A DNA stretch of 64,000 nucleotides from positions 44,261,111 through 44,325,110 of the forward strand of contig NC_092576.1 of the NCBI RefSeq assembly GCF_037975245.1, read 5' to 3'. The translations under genes and the position numbers were made by a program. Below are positions 11,656 to 26,328 of this stretch, piece after piece. The notes under the pieces were generated by a model. It was given only the letters and a program-made list of their open reading frames with translations. It did no database searches and was not told the DNA's origin. Origin of the DNA: Apostichopus japonicus. Taxonomy: Eukaryota > Echinodermata > Holothuroidea > Aspidochirotida > Stichopodidae. Each line of letters opens with the position of its first letter. Position 1 is the stretch's first letter.

Positions 11656-13258
11656 TTGGTTATGACACGCACTTTGAATATGGGAACTGTTCAAATTAAC
11701 TTTTTCGGTACCTTTAATCTACTACTACGGTTCTATTTAGAAGAAAATCACATAATGTACTCCCCCCCCTATGATGTCACTGCTCGTCGACGAGGCTCAC
11801 AACAATAACTCAACCTTCTGCGTGTACATCAAACTTGATCAAATATATCAATGTGGAATCGCGTAAAACAACGTGCCAACCATGTGACGCGCTCCCTCCG
11901 TGACACAGAACTCTAATAGTACTCCTTTAATGTATTGCTACTCTGTCCGCTCCTGTAGTGTGGTGAATTTACCAGGTTTGTAAGAAAGGAGGGGGTAGGT
12001 ACGTAGAGACCCGAGGACACCGTTGAACATATTACACTAACAGTGTATTCTGAGTTTTAAAGGATAATTGTCTATATAATTTACCCGTGGTACATTTTTC
12101 GCAGTGTACTGAACAAAATAAATATATACAAGAAGTAATTCCTTAACGACTAAAATACGACAAACGGATAATGTACATGAACTAACCGTATCATGGCACA
12201 GCTGTTATGTAATGTACAAGTTACCTAGCAGCGCGCTAAACTATACGCATTAAGCTAAGGACAACGTAGCGCCTGACAAAGAATGCGTCAAGAGCAACGC
12301 AGCGCAGCTAACGACGAATTGCGTCAGCCTGCGAACCTGACGCTGCGACGGCCTTATAACTGCACAAGCAGTTTACGCAGTGCAGTCGCATAGTGAATTG
12401 AGCCGATCGTCTGCAGAAGCCAAAAATAACCCCTAAAAACAACGCCTCTGACAAACGCTATAAAATTCGGCAAGGATTCTACTTGGCAACTTCTTCCAAA
12501 CTATACTCAACATGTCTATAAACGATACTTGCACGGCATTGTAAACGGCCCCTTAAATGTTTAGAAACCTATACACGATTACATATCAAATAAGGTTAAC
12601 ACGTACCGGTACCCAATTACAAGCTAGTCAACGCTCCCTGACCCCCGCCCCAACGTCTTTGCACCCCTAGTAACTTCCCCGTATAAGAAGAACAGAGGCG
12701 ACCTTGTCCATCAGACTGTTGACATGAATCCCGGCAACAGGAAACAACTTTCTTGCAGCCAGCAATAAACTGATACCCTAAATACTCAGACGAGCGCACA
12801 TGACAGGGACCTCCCTGCTTAAACATTAAACAAACAAAAACACATTATACAACAAACAGGCAACATAGAAAATAGGTACACAAGAGAAAAATAAGGTGCC
12901 TTCTCGTAACAGTAAATTCCACAACAATTGATGTCATGATCCTATATCAAACGCGTTTTTCGTGAAGCTACCCGAACAATTGAATCTAGCTAGTGGTACA
13001 TTTCGCGATGTTTACGGAAATTTTTAATTACAAAATTGTCATTTTGAGTACATTTTGTTCAAGCTTTTAAACTGCAGCTGGAACCTACGCATCTTATCAG
13101 GACTAAACACAAATGTTCATAGACACTAGGAGCAGACGACAGGGTTCTTATTCATAATCAACATAAGCTACACTCCTTTTTTTGCACGTTAATCAGCGCG
13201 TATGGTATGATAGCAGTGACCGTCGTAAGCAATACCCCAGCAATAGATTAAGTATTTT
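11656..13258. other. No gene; GC-rich patch at about 12225-12410
   Basis: A locally GC-richer stretch near 12225-12410 repeats short words such as AACGCAGCGC, GCGTCA and CTGACGCTGCG. A second GC-richer block (12617-12826) contains AGGGAGGTCCCTG on the minus strand; its 69-codon minus ORF is Cys-rich but matches no family I recognise. Both look more like dispersed repeats than genes. Confidence 0.4.
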
Positions 13259-13678
13259 TAAATTGATGGTAAATTTGACAGTATCAAAATTCAAAAACAA
13301 AACCAGTCAATATATCAAAATTGAGCAGACATAAATCCGATATACAAAGCTATTTCGAGGAATACATCCACTACTTCATGTATTACCGTGATAACCGTGT
13401 TAAAACATGTCGTACAACTTATGCGCCATGCGTTCTGACTTTAGTATTGATTCACACTTAAATACAGTTAACTTTTTTTTGGTCCTGTTTTCTAAGTATG
13501 AGTCATATCTTTAGTAAACGTAGTAATCTATTCAAATGTATTCATAAGTATCCAACCAAAGCAGAGGTCATATAACATATCCAATAGCGTGACAGCGTCA
13601 GTTACTCAATGTATAAACTAATGACGTAACGCCTTTGTAACGCCTTTTCGAATTAACCTGCTTGAAGTAACGCTTTAG
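13259..13678. repeat. Diverged duplicated segment, copy 2
   Basis: Partner of 11305-11655 in direct orientation about 2 kb away. It carries about 70 extra bases around 13465-13540 (ggtcctgttttctaagtatgag...). Confidence 0.85.
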
Positions 13679-13679
13679 T

Positions 13680-15050
13680 GACTTCTTAAAAATTTAAATG
13701 GGCTCTACAGTGATATTTTTGTATTATAAGTTATCTTTACGGGTAAATTGTTTGACCACTTGAAGGATTTAAATACATCATTCAATAAGAAGCAAACTTT
13801 ACTCAGTTCCTCTGATAGCTGTTGTTTTAAGATATGCTTCTTCTCCAATCCCAGGCTATATTTCTTATAGTCTGAGCATTCTGGGTTTGTTTTGTGGTAA
13901 AGATATAAAGATTTCTTCGAGATTCGCTGCTGAACTATACAGAACAAACTAAATTTAGCAGTCATTCCTTATTAATATTCAACCAGCAGCTGTACGTAGT
14001 CCCCGTTTTCAGGATCTTAGAGACTTCAGTCAAACAGCTGATATTTGGCTGTTACACCAGTATAATTGATAAAGTCATTTTTGGTTTAAAGGACAATTGG
14101 CTGCAAGTTATCTTTATGAAATAAACTCATGGGCCAGTTCAAGTCAATTAATTAATGGTTTTACTCTGGCTATTGAGTAGTCTATAGGCTTATAGGAAGT
14201 AAATTGTTCTGTTTGTTAAATATTTGACCAAATACAATGGTATCAAACAACAGTAATTCGAGTACAAGTACGGGTACTTAACCATCAGAGTGCTGGTACG
14301 AAATGATGAGTACCTGTACTGTTCACCTAGTGCGAGTACCGATCCTTGACAAAAAGAGTGCCTAAGTGCCATTCTAGTGCCAAGTGCTTTTCAAGTACTA
14401 CAACACTAGAAAATAACTTCTTGAACAAGCTTACCAGTTTGTTTTAATTGTCAATTACATATTTAAACAGAAACAAGTTTGGCAACACCAAATCTCTCAA
14501 AAATAGAAAAAAAGAAATACGGATACCGATGCTAATAATATCCTTAACACTTTACTTACTAATGACGTACTGGTTAAAATTATTAAACGTGGACCGGAAG
14601 TGAGATCTCAGTGTGGTTTGGCGTGGTTCAAGTCCAAATTGTGGCTGAAAAAGAGGTATTTGGAAGGAGCTGTGATGCCGCCTTGGCTATACGTTGATAT
14701 CCACTTATTATACATTCAATATGGCTTACCCTAAGGGGACAAACGCTTTTTTCTCTTCATGGAAATCGTACTGCTGAAAATGCTGCACAAGCCTTCTAGA
14801 CAAGTAAACAGTTTCATGATGAAACTTAAAAGCTTGTAAATGGGTATGTTGATGATAGTGTTTGTTTCTTGTTAAACTGTTCTGGTTAATGTGATGGTTT
14901 TGTGATCAACTGTTAAGCTTCAGATCATGCTCAAAGCTGGGATTACGCCACTGATGTGCTGATTGTTTTTTTCTCTTGTCATTGGTTTGCGAAGATTAGA
15001 ACACCTGCTGATGTGATGCAACGCCATTGCAAGAGATTGTACCATTGTAA
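13680..15050. other. No gene; GTAC-rich stretch at 14235-14400
   Basis: Near 14235-14400 the words GAGTAC, AAGTAC, GTACTT and GTGCCAAGTGC recur as a diffuse short-motif repeat. The rest holds no splice-flanked ORF. Confidence 0.5.
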
Positions 15051-15054
15051 TGAT

Positions 15055-15889
<835 letters not shown>

Positions 15890-15890
<1 letters not shown>

Positions 15891-18800
15891 TGTTGAAAGG
15901 GTGGAATGAGTAAAGAAATTGAAGATCATTTAGTCCTTCACCGCCAATGCTATTCAACTCCAGCTTATATTTTATCTCATATACCCATGTATCATGTAAC
16001 CTTGGTTGATGTACATTAATACTACCTTAGCCATGCACATTCCTCTACTGTGTGCATTTTAACTGCGTTGAGTTAATTTAAACAGCACTGCATTACTTTA
16101 AACACACCTGCTTACTATAGCGGATGGGACAAGATACCTGCGTTATTTAGTTTAAAACCCACTATACGTGTAACTTAACTCAACCAGGAGTGCCTTATAC
16201 ACGATGGTGCATAGTATAGCAGATGGATGAACTCACGATTTCTGCATAAGTTTATTCAATTTTTTTTTGTGCTAAGGGCTCCTATACTAAGTGGAATTCT
16301 AAAATCTACAGTCATATGTATATACTTCGGTTAAGCAGTAATGTCATACAGTAAAGTGTGGGAATATGTTAGGATGACATATCTTACTTGCCAGGTATAC
16401 ATTTGTTATCGGTAATTATCTGGTGACAAAAGTCTTAACTAATGTACATCTGTTTTAGCAATCCAGTGCATAGTTCTGTTATATGCATACATAGCTTGAA
16501 AATCAGCCAACGGGGAAAATAGGTTTAAACATTGTCCTTAAAGACTAATACTGATTAAATCCAACCTTCACCTCAACCCGTCATAGTCATTTGAACTTCC
16601 TCTTTTAGTCCGTACCATTAGCGTGTTACTTTTGAGAACTTCAATTCTGCTAACCACGAGCAATTCCTTCATAGTACGTGCGGTCTGTCTTACTCAATGA
16701 TGTGTAACGGTCGCGTAAAACAAATCTATTTAGGTGTTATTTCTACATCGGTAAAATAAAAACCAGCACTGGTATTCATCGCTCATGGTAACTGAGAAAT
16801 ATGCCTAGAAATTCTGTTATAATTATCCATTCAACCTTGGCGTTTTGGTAGATTATACATCGCGTGTTATAAACAGCAAATTTTTACACACACGTATACA
16901 TTACAAATCGAAAGATAAACATATACTACACACCTCCCACTTTGTGTGCTTCCATTATATATGTACACCGATACGATTACATCAAAGAAAACGATATTCA
17001 CTATTAATGGTAGTGACATATCACACACTGAGCTAGGGAACTTATCGAAGGCTAAGTTTAAAAGTTAGTTATTTGTACCTGTTGTAATATTTTAATTTCA
17101 TCTTCAATAGAGGTACATTTTCAATTTTGGGGATAAATGCGTTAAGGAAACACAAAACAACCTTACTTATCGTCTTCAACATTCAACGTTCAACATTAAG
17201 TATTAACATAATATACGGTAGATATCATTTCTTTTCAACTAAATGAGGACTGAAATCACAACATTCTCCGAAGTGCACAGTGCAGCCCTATTCCTAGCTG
17301 TAACCTACGTAGAATTCAGTGACGCGGTTAGCTATACTCTAGTAATTTAAGTTTGCATGTACTTGAAATGTGCAGGAAGTGTGAAACGGCTACCTATACA
17401 TTGTAAAATTGTGTGAGTGTCACGTAAACTAAGAAAACAATTGTGCAGAGAGCGAGGCTGATGTTGAAAGTATACAATCTCGGCAGAACCATAGCAATTT
17501 TCTATACAGAAAGAATGACTAGGACAAATAAGGAGATTGTTTACAGTCCAATGTGAATAAATAATGACATCTCTCAGGGAAGATTGAAGGCCAAAACAAG
17601 AACGTCAACAGTTTCTTGAACGTATTTCGACAACTAGTTCAGTTATATTTTCTTCTCTGGTCAGTCAAAATGACTTACGGGTAATTTACAATAAACTCTA
17701 CTAGAGATATTCTTCAAGGTGCATCATATAATCGTTTTATTTTTTCTTCTCTCTACTGTTTAAGGAGGTTAACATCATCGTGTATCGGTTCAAATATCAT
17801 TCCCACTGTGAGTGGAAGGTTGTTGTAACAAATACTCTTATTCTAGTTGTCGAAAGTAGCGTTGTCCACATATAGCAGTGATCCTATACTTCCCATCTGA
17901 ATATAACATTCACCCTGTTCCCTTACAGGACCTACAATCGGTAGCTGTGGAAAAATGATAAGGTCCGTGGGTCTTACATTGTCATAACATGCATAAGTTC
18001 ATTGACGTCACTGAAACATGGTGCTTAAGCTGAATAGATTAATTGTTGTTGATTGACCTGTGACACTTAGCTAAGTATAGTTACTGGGTTTCCTTCCAAA
18101 CGCCCTAACTTTACTTTTAATGCTTGGAACACATGTTAACCCTATTTATGATACATACGCTACATGCCATTGGGTCCGTGATTACGTTATCCAAGATTCG
18201 TGAGTCGTTCTAACGAAATCGGAATTCGTTTCGTGGAATGGCACACTCAAATATTCTTAAAGAGGCGAGTTCACTTGTCTTGAATGAATATACGAAAAAT
18301 ATGACAGCCTCAATAGTTTGGTTCGGTTCAGTTCAGTACGTGAGTGAATTGCTCGACTAGATTAGGACTCTAGTTAGTTTAAATTTACATGTCAAAAAGT
18401 TGGAAAATGGTACGCGAATAATCAATGCTTAATTTACACTATTTTGTTGTTGATTAAGACCTATATGTATCTCAATCGGGATAAATCATAAATAGAGTTA
18501 CTATTGATAAAATACCGTACATATAGGACGGGTATATCGTCGTTGCAACGAATGGATGCAGACATTTTGATAACCTCGAATTGAAGGTTTCTATGGCACA
18601 TAACTGCATAATTGCAAAAAAAAAATCGCAGCCGGGGCATACCATTTCCAACGTTGCTGCGTGGCCCACGTGGAAAACGTTACAAGGCTCACATTGACAC
18701 ACATATAAAAGCCTCCATACTAGGGCGAAATTTTCACATTTCATACAGACTTCTTGTGGCAATATAATGGACTAATTGCATGTGGTATATGAATATATAC

Positions 18801-19048
18801 TGTCAGTTTTATGGCAACTGACATGTCTATTTCGAAATAGGATGCCGAGGGTTTGTGTCCCTAGATTATGATCAACTCAACATCCTGTTATTTAATAAAG
18901 TGTTTTAAGTGGATTGACAGTCGTCTGCGCCAATAGCCTGCTATATAACACCTTACCCAGGGTAATCTCTACCTATACAACAAGTAATACATATATCATA
19001 TCATATGAAAGTGGATGCGTCATTCGACTAAACTATTAGGTAGTTTTA
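15890..19048. other. No gene seen
   Basis: AT-rich sequence with a small repeat at 17178-17200 (caacattcaacgttcaacatt). A 96-codon minus ORF at 18472-18762 is Cys-rich (paired CxxC-type spacings), but it has no recognisable fold and no convincing splice context, so it is not called. Confidence 0.5.
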
Positions 19049-19049
19049 A

Positions 19050-19194
<145 letters not shown>

Positions 19195-20216
19195 GCTCCA
19201 GAATTAAGAACTTTGAAGGATCCCATGTATATTAAGTCAGGTTATTCTAGTCAGGAGTCATAATGAAACCTGGAAAACATTAGACTATCCGTAAAACCAA
19301 CCGTCACCAACGAAATTATTAGCTATTGATTGGTATTGAGTGACTTGAGTTGACTTGTCCTGACTTACTTACGTTGACCGAATTGTCTATCAAAGCAATA
19401 AACACTTCCTGAAAATGTACCCTTGAGAGAATGAAACTAGATTGAAGATTGTTAATACATGGTAGTACACTGTAGGAAATGTACCGTGAACACTGTGGTA
19501 GCTGGGTATTCCTTTATGAGCAAAGCTAAACAAAAATAAATAAACTGGTTAGGCAACACGCATTTCGTATAGATGGCTTCGCTGTCTAACCTGAAAGGTC
19601 ATGGTAGGTATCCACAGATTAGTATAGCGGTACCGAGTGATTATTCATTTAGCCCATCGTTAATGATATTGTTTTAATTTGTATATTTTCATGCTTACAG
19701 CGTCTTCTTTGATAATACAATAGTTGAAGACGTTGGCAGGAAGTTCGATGGATGTAGTCATTACGAAATAGTAAAAGTATAATATTTTGAGTCGAAGTAT
19801 GAAATAATTAGAAGTTTTACATGGTGTTGTAATAAATCTGAATTATTCATCTAGGAGATTAGTTAGGAGAAGAAATTGTTGGACACACAGAAAATACGTT
19901 AATATATGCTTCACATCATGCAGTGCTGTGTGTTAGTCGTTTCCATAACTGTATACTATTTTGATTTTCTCAAACAATCTTAACAATACCGTTGTACTTG
20001 AACGTGTAATAACGATTCAGCGTAATAAAAATACTCACTATAAGTGTACACATACGTTCTTTAGCAAAACGATTTCGAGCAAATCCTTATCCATTGTCTT
20101 GCTTTCTTTCATTTTCTCAGTACTGAGTATGTCTATGAATTCCGATTATTGTTAAGCATGATACGGTTCAGTAGCCAATCATAGTAAAACGTGAACGTTT
20201 TAGATTACGGTTCACT

Positions 20217-20395
20217 TGCTACTGATTACACATATATGTACAGTCTGCTGTTTTCAAACGTTCAACGGATTGTGTTACACCTTACCGTTGTCCCACCCAC
20301 ATATGTACAGTATGCTGATTACACATATATGTACAGTTTGCTGTTTTAAAACGTTCAACGGATAGCGTTAAACCTTATCGTTGACCCACGTATTA
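20217..20395. repeat. Tandem duplication, 93-bp period
   Basis: The TGATTACACATATATGTACAG block starts at 20223 and again at 20316. It is followed in both copies by T(C/T)TGCTGTTTT, AAACGTTCAACGGAT, GCGTTA/TGTTACACCTTA and CGTTG. The copies differ at only a few positions. Confidence 0.9.
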
Positions 20396-23300
20396 TGTTT
20401 GCTACCACTCTCTTGAAAATCAAAACATTTTGAAAACCAAATTATACAAACAGAGCAACGTTAAGAGTTCAAGTGCAAGTACTGATTAAGCTCGATACAG
20501 TTAAAAATACCTTTTATTTAATGAAGGTCAATTGAAAATGAAACATTTAATGAAAAAATTAATGTGCGATAACGATTGATATATGACTGGAAATGTAGTA
20601 AGAAATTGCCACATTATATCATACTCCCTAGTTCATGAAATACATTGCAACGATGGTATTTGACAACACTAGTGTGTTTCTAGAAGCATGGTGTTCTTGT
20701 TGTACAATGTAGATTTAACACACATATTCCGATCTTCAACCTGCAAACCAACTACAATCCCGTCTTAACATTTTTCTCAATCTAACTAGAATTTATCAAT
20801 TCAAATATGGTAACACTGCGACATCAGATAGGGGCTATACGATGTATGACAAGGATTGTCTAACTAACGTACCCTAAAGTTAAAGATATCACTAATTGAT
20901 TATGCTGAAAAAAAGGTTCACTCGCACACAAGTGGAAAGTATGTTGTCCCATACAATGAAAGCAAAACGTCAACTCCAAATTCAGCATTTTGTAGTGTTT
21001 TGTAGGTTAATTCTATCTTCTTAGTAATGATGTTGAGTTAGTTGTGTAGCCTAAGTTCCAAATATTACAGCATAATTGTGATGCTTTACAAAGTCGTTAT
21101 TGCATTGACTAGAATCTGTAGTCTGTTGCTTGCACAAAATAGTTATGTTGCTTGAGTATATGAATGCATGGATGTATCGGGAAAGGTTACATAGTGTCAT
21201 GATGGGAAATGACCAACCCACTCAATTTTTTTTAAAGAAGGCCCGGTTTGATACGCACATCAAAAGCAGCTCTATGTAACATTTGGACGATACATCATGT
21301 TTTCGATTTTCCTTAAATACTCCTTAGAGAATCGACACATGCTATAGCCTTGGAAAAAAAATTGTTTTATAAATGTTTACGTATCTGATAAAGTAAAATG
21401 TGCTCGGATACCCACCAGTGCTATTTAAATGTTCTTATGATACATCTGTATAACAAGACGATTTTATTCTTGTGTGCGAAGCTTAACTTTATCCGTTTTG
21501 GTTCAACGGTTCAATTTTATTGTCACCCGGATGTATAATACATAAATAGTCTTTCTTAATTGAGATACGATAATATAAGTCTAATCTTTTGTCAGATGTG
21601 ACTAAAATATTATGACCGACATATCAATTCATAGACCAACAGAAGCAAACTTGAAAATTTCTAGACGAGTGTCCGCTCCCTGGACCCCGCCTGGGCTTCG
21701 CTTATTTTATTTCAGTGGCAAACGTATGATTTTTTTTAGTGCGTTTTGTTTTATGCGTTATTTCATCGGTCCTGCTCTGATAAAAGAACCTTTATTTTGT
21801 TCCATCTACTGTTCTCTAACGCCTGTATTTTTTTATTTACGATAAATGATGATGTAGTACAGCATTCCAACAAAATCTGATCGGCAGGGTTTGATACATG
21901 AAATATGGTTTGAGGACAGCAAGCAGGGAGGAGATCATAACTTACGTTGTTGATACATGTAGGGAAAAGTATCTGAAGTACAATTTACAGACTGACAAAA
22001 ACATTCTTCCCACCATCATGTTTATGTCTTCAATGATGTTACAGCACGGTCGAGAGAAGGCAACAGTCTCCCGTTGCCTTATATGGCGTCAGACTACATT
22101 ATGACATATTGATCACATCATCTCATAAACAATTATTCATAAATGTCATTCAAACATACAGAAACAGAGGGGGAGTGCGGCCTGAATACTGAACAATGCA
22201 CGTGTCACTGAGTGAACCGTCTCTCCTACCCATGGATATATCAAATTGTATATTTGTAGCGTCGTGTTTACGTGTGTTGATGTGTATGGTATAAATTGAC
22301 AAACCATCGGAAAAGCACGAAGCATGATTTAAACGTGAAAAGAGATAGTTTAAGTTGTGACGATAAAGCTAAGGAATATAAACATATATAAATCAAGGGG
22401 AAAAATCAATGTTGGGGAAAATAAAACCTGTTCACCCGAATGGACGTGATTATAATTTGTGTTTATCTTTTTCTAAATTTTAGCGACACAATGTATTTAC
22501 TGTTAAATTGTTACCTATGGTTCTTTATGATTATGTTACAAAGGAAATACTACAATACTTTTGTTCCATATTTAAGGTAGGTTAAAATATTGGAAATCTA
22601 AATAATCAACGACCAATGTTTACAATGCTATATGTATTTTTAAGATTTTGACTTGGTGAACCAAGGAGCTGACATTTATTAGTGTTTTATGGCCAGGCAT
22701 TGGATATTAAACAGCTGATGTAGCTTGTATTTGTTTTATATGGAAAGAAGAACCCTGTTGTTTTTGGTAGTGGCCAAAGGTCACCATAGTGGTTATCTAA
22801 TGTCTCTTATATGATCTTCTTTATACATTTTTATAATGCAGAATCTTGTCTACTACGTGGCATATCAGAGAACTAGTATGCCCCTTTCAGTGCATGGTGG
22901 TAACAAATACACAGTACACAAGACCATAACTATTGGAAGCATAGGGGCACGTGGCTAGTACATTCAACCCCAGACCGCAATTTGTTTTTCTTAAATGGTT
23001 TATAATACAATGTCAGATACTTTTTACGAGTGAGTGGCATTTTCTGTTTCACCATGTGAGCTGACAATAACCCTACACACTGATGTATATTTACATAAAA
23101 ACGACTCTTGCTAAGCTGATCAATGTTGTGTGGAAGCGTATGACGACACCAACATGTTTTACACGCTAAGAGATCAGTGTATTGTACTCTATGCATACGA
23201 AAACAGTTGTAGGAACATGGAAACAAATGAACGTTTTAGGAATAATGTTAAGAGACAACATACGAACACTGTTAAGTTAGTGTTTGACTATTTTAATTTG

Positions 23301-23891
23301 GACGAGATATCACGATGTGGTGGGTCTCTAGCACTGCATCAGAGGTCACCAAGCAATTAATATGTACGAACGCAAAGTCATACTACTCACTGGCGAATAA
23401 AGGCACGGATAGAGGTCCCTAAACTGAAATACACATTTCTAAAATAGTTTAGGTAAAAAAGTCGCCCTCACAGAACCAAATGTTTTCGAGCACAGGTTAC
23501 CCATGGTCTTAATATATGTTACAATATAATACTTTAAGTCAACCAGTAAGTAATTACAATAGACGTGATTGTTTCTTTCGTTTATTTATATTGCTTGCAA
23601 AAAGAATATTGTTTGTTTTTAGCAATTGCTGAAAACTTAATGCTTTCACTTTTTGTTTCGTTACGAATTGTAACAGTTTTTAGAAAAATTGATCTCCATT
23701 TGTGATACTCAATCAAATGGTGAGTAAAATATCACTTTATATGATTGTTCGCCATTTCATTTTCTGATGGGTGTTGATATCCGGGGTTTTGCAAGGGTGT
23801 AGGATGTGCGTGTTTGTGCATCTTAGTTCTTAAAACCGTGTTTTATACTACAGTATATGTCACTGTGTACTATTGGCATGTATCGGGGTAC
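20396..23891. other. No supported gene
   Basis: AT-rich. An ATG ORF of 68 codons at 21898-22104 (+) has a balanced amino-acid composition (starts MKYGLRTASREEI), but no family, upstream gene or splice site supports it. Confidence 0.45.
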
Positions 23892-24020
23892 CTTGCATTA
23901 CGGTACTGGTGTATTGTTGAATGTGAATTACTCGCACATCACTCGAGAATAACGAGAGAGAGCAAACACTGCAGTAGAATGTGTAAGCTTGTCGATCTAC
24001 ATTCTGGTTACATTCATCAC
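23892..24020 (-). CDS. Candidate internal exon (zinc-finger-like, weak)
   Basis: On the minus strand a 129-nt open stretch is preceded by an acceptor (taaatatcccag) and followed by GTACCC, a poor donor. It is phase 1 at both ends, so it could be skipped or inserted without shifting frame. Its 42 full codons contain YCSVC followed after 12 residues by H, resembling the first three ligands of a U1/C2H2 zinc finger; the second His is replaced by Tyr. The opposite strand is also open across this interval, so coding strand is not certain. No neighbouring exon was identified. Chance is a serious alternative. Confidence 0.2.
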
Positions 24021-26025
24021 CTGGGATATTTAAAATTCCTATCAATTATTTTAAATGATGTGACTTATGAAATGCGATTCCTTGTGACAGGAAACGAAAT
24101 TTCTTGTTTTAGTTGTGTAAAAATCAAAATTTTAGTGACATTACTTTTTATCAATTTAATACATTATTGTTTTCGAACTTAATCCTACACATTCCCCACT
24201 ACTCAAAACATTTGGAATGAATATTTCTGATATCAACATGCTGGTGTAAAATAAGTAATCATTGACCCTTGACACTATAGTGAACGCCTCTAAATGGCAT
24301 ACAGAGGGTTTATGGAAGTCATGTACATGTTCGGGTCACATAAAACAAATAATATACAACACATATTCCACTGTATTCAATACAATGAGTTAGGTATCAA
24401 TGATATACAGAATGTTAAAAAAAAGTGTCCTTTTATGTTCCACAATGTATAAGTACCTATCTGTATGGTATAGAGCAACTATTCCTCCAGGGAAATATTT
24501 ACATCAGACACGAATATTTATGACATTGCGCAAAAAGGTAAATTACAAAAGGCTTGATATTCCAATGCCGTTCATCTCTATGGCTACAAAATGTTCGCTA
24601 TACCTTCTACTCTCGTTACTCAACTATAACTAATCAATGGATAATAGTAAAACTAAAACAACGCAATATGTTTAGTATTCCAATGCGAATATCAATATGA
24701 TTACAAGACCTTATCTTCCCAGTAGTTATCAGTACGATAATTACAACCATATTCTACATATCTTAAAAAATGACTTTTGTATGTTTTATATTACAAACAA
24801 CCCATATAAAATATTAAAAAAAAACAGCAAAAGTTTGTTCCAGATCCCTGCATATATGTCTCTTTTAAACGACATTTTAAATCAATACGTTAAACTACAT
24901 ACAAACAGTTACGCTCTGAATACGGACTTTTGGCGTAAACTATAGTAAGAACAGCTGTCTTTCTTTTAAGAAACTTTTATACTGTCTGATATTTAACTCT
25001 TAAGCCATCTGTTATTACGGTAACAAAACAACAATAAACTAAGACATACGAAGGAAGAAGGCCGAGTGAACCACATTCATGTCACAATGTGTTCCTTTGC
25101 AACCTACCCTTAATAGAAACACCATGCTCTCTGTAGGTAGCCTGTTATAAGATATCAGTTACTACAAACTACATACATAATGGAATATTTCAATGAACAT
25201 TATACCACTGGTGTTTGTTATTTTGCAATAACGTTAAATGATTATCTCATCATTCCTGTTTCAGAAGAAAAGTTATATGGGCCTAACTGGATTCGTAATT
25301 TTAAAAAATACCTTGATTAAAGTCTTAACATCACCGTCACATTCATATGAGACATAAAATAAAGACAAATCCTGTCTCCTCTGCTATAATTACAGTCTCC
25401 ATATGTACCCATAATACATACACTCTAAAGTGCCATGATAATCCAGCATATCAGGAATCCGTGGGGTTCACCGTTTACATAGTAACGGCTGCCTAAACCA
25501 TATTGCTTTCTAGTTCCAGTGAATGAAGGGTGTCATCAAAACCGATGTTCTTACAATGCTTTGATTTCGTAGTAAATATAAATATGATTGCATTATAATT
25601 AGAATGATACGCCTGTTGAAATACTTGCTTAGCTTTCGATAGTCTGTGTTCTTGTAAAGGTAATTTTGTAGTTTTTATAAATAGATATTAGTTTCTTCAT
25701 CCGCAGTTGATTTGCTTATTACTAACATTGCTGTAAAGGCTGTGCATTTTCAGGTCATAAATACGTGCTCATAACATTTTGCATCGTAAAGATATGAAAA
25801 TATGCATTTTTGAAATTACATTTTGTAATTGCATATATTTCTGATGGTTGTGTTTCTCTTTGATTAAAGTAAGTAAACCTGGTTGAACATTGTCGCAACG
25901 TGCAAAAATAATTATGTTTTTTTTTTTTGGGGGGGGGAGGGTGTTTATTCATGTTTAATCATACTTCATCAATTCAGTAACTTACATTGCCAACTGATGA
26001 ACAGGAAGAAGTAAACGGAAAGTGA
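24021..26025. other. No gene; T/G homopolymer pair near 25918-25938
   Basis: AT-rich with several short ORFs lacking splice context. A T-run followed directly by a G-run lies at about 25918-25938. Confidence 0.5.
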
Positions 26026-26328
26026 ATGATCGTAACGAAATCTGTTCAAATTATGCACACAGTGGGGACTTTTAAGAAGGGCATGTACATTTGGGAAGCT
26101 GAACTAGTGACCTTCATTATGTGTAGACCCTGTGACGACATACACATTTTGCATTTGTTTTTGTACGAAACGAATGCAATACTTCCAGCCAAAAATCCTC
26201 CAAATGACAAAGATGACAATTTGTTGTCTTGCATACCTAGTTATTGCAGCTATTACATACCAATCGGGAGGAACACACTAAAACAGTATGTTGAAGAGAT
26301 AAAGGGCACGCTCAATATAACTAGGTGA
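26026..26328 (+). CDS. Unrecognised 100-codon ORF, weak TIMP N-domain resemblance
   Basis: One of the longer non-repetitive ORFs. Going along the protein: a VQIMHTVGTFKKG segment, then CRPCDDIHI, FLYETNAILPAKN, DDNLLSCIPSYCSYYIP and YVEEIKG. This order recalls exons 4-5 of the TIMP gene at 33934-39369 (strand pairs ending in YKG, then C-IHV, YIIMGNQ, DDELLIDRCSFY). The match is loose, cysteine spacing differs and no intron separates the two halves. An in-frame TGA lies directly before the ATG, and open codons (DEQEEVNGK) precede that stop. It may be a decayed, intron-less TIMP-like copy, or chance. Nothing shows that it is expressed. Confidence 0.25.
   Translation: MIVTKSVQIMHTVGTFKKGMYIWEAELVTFIMCRPCDDIHILHLFLYETNAILPAKNPPNDKDDNLLSCIPSYCSYYIPIGRNTLKQYVEEIKGTLNITR

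Noticed and set aside
18472-18762. Zinc-binding protein on the minus strand
   Set aside because: Ten cysteines but no regular ligand spacing, no splice context and no family recognised.
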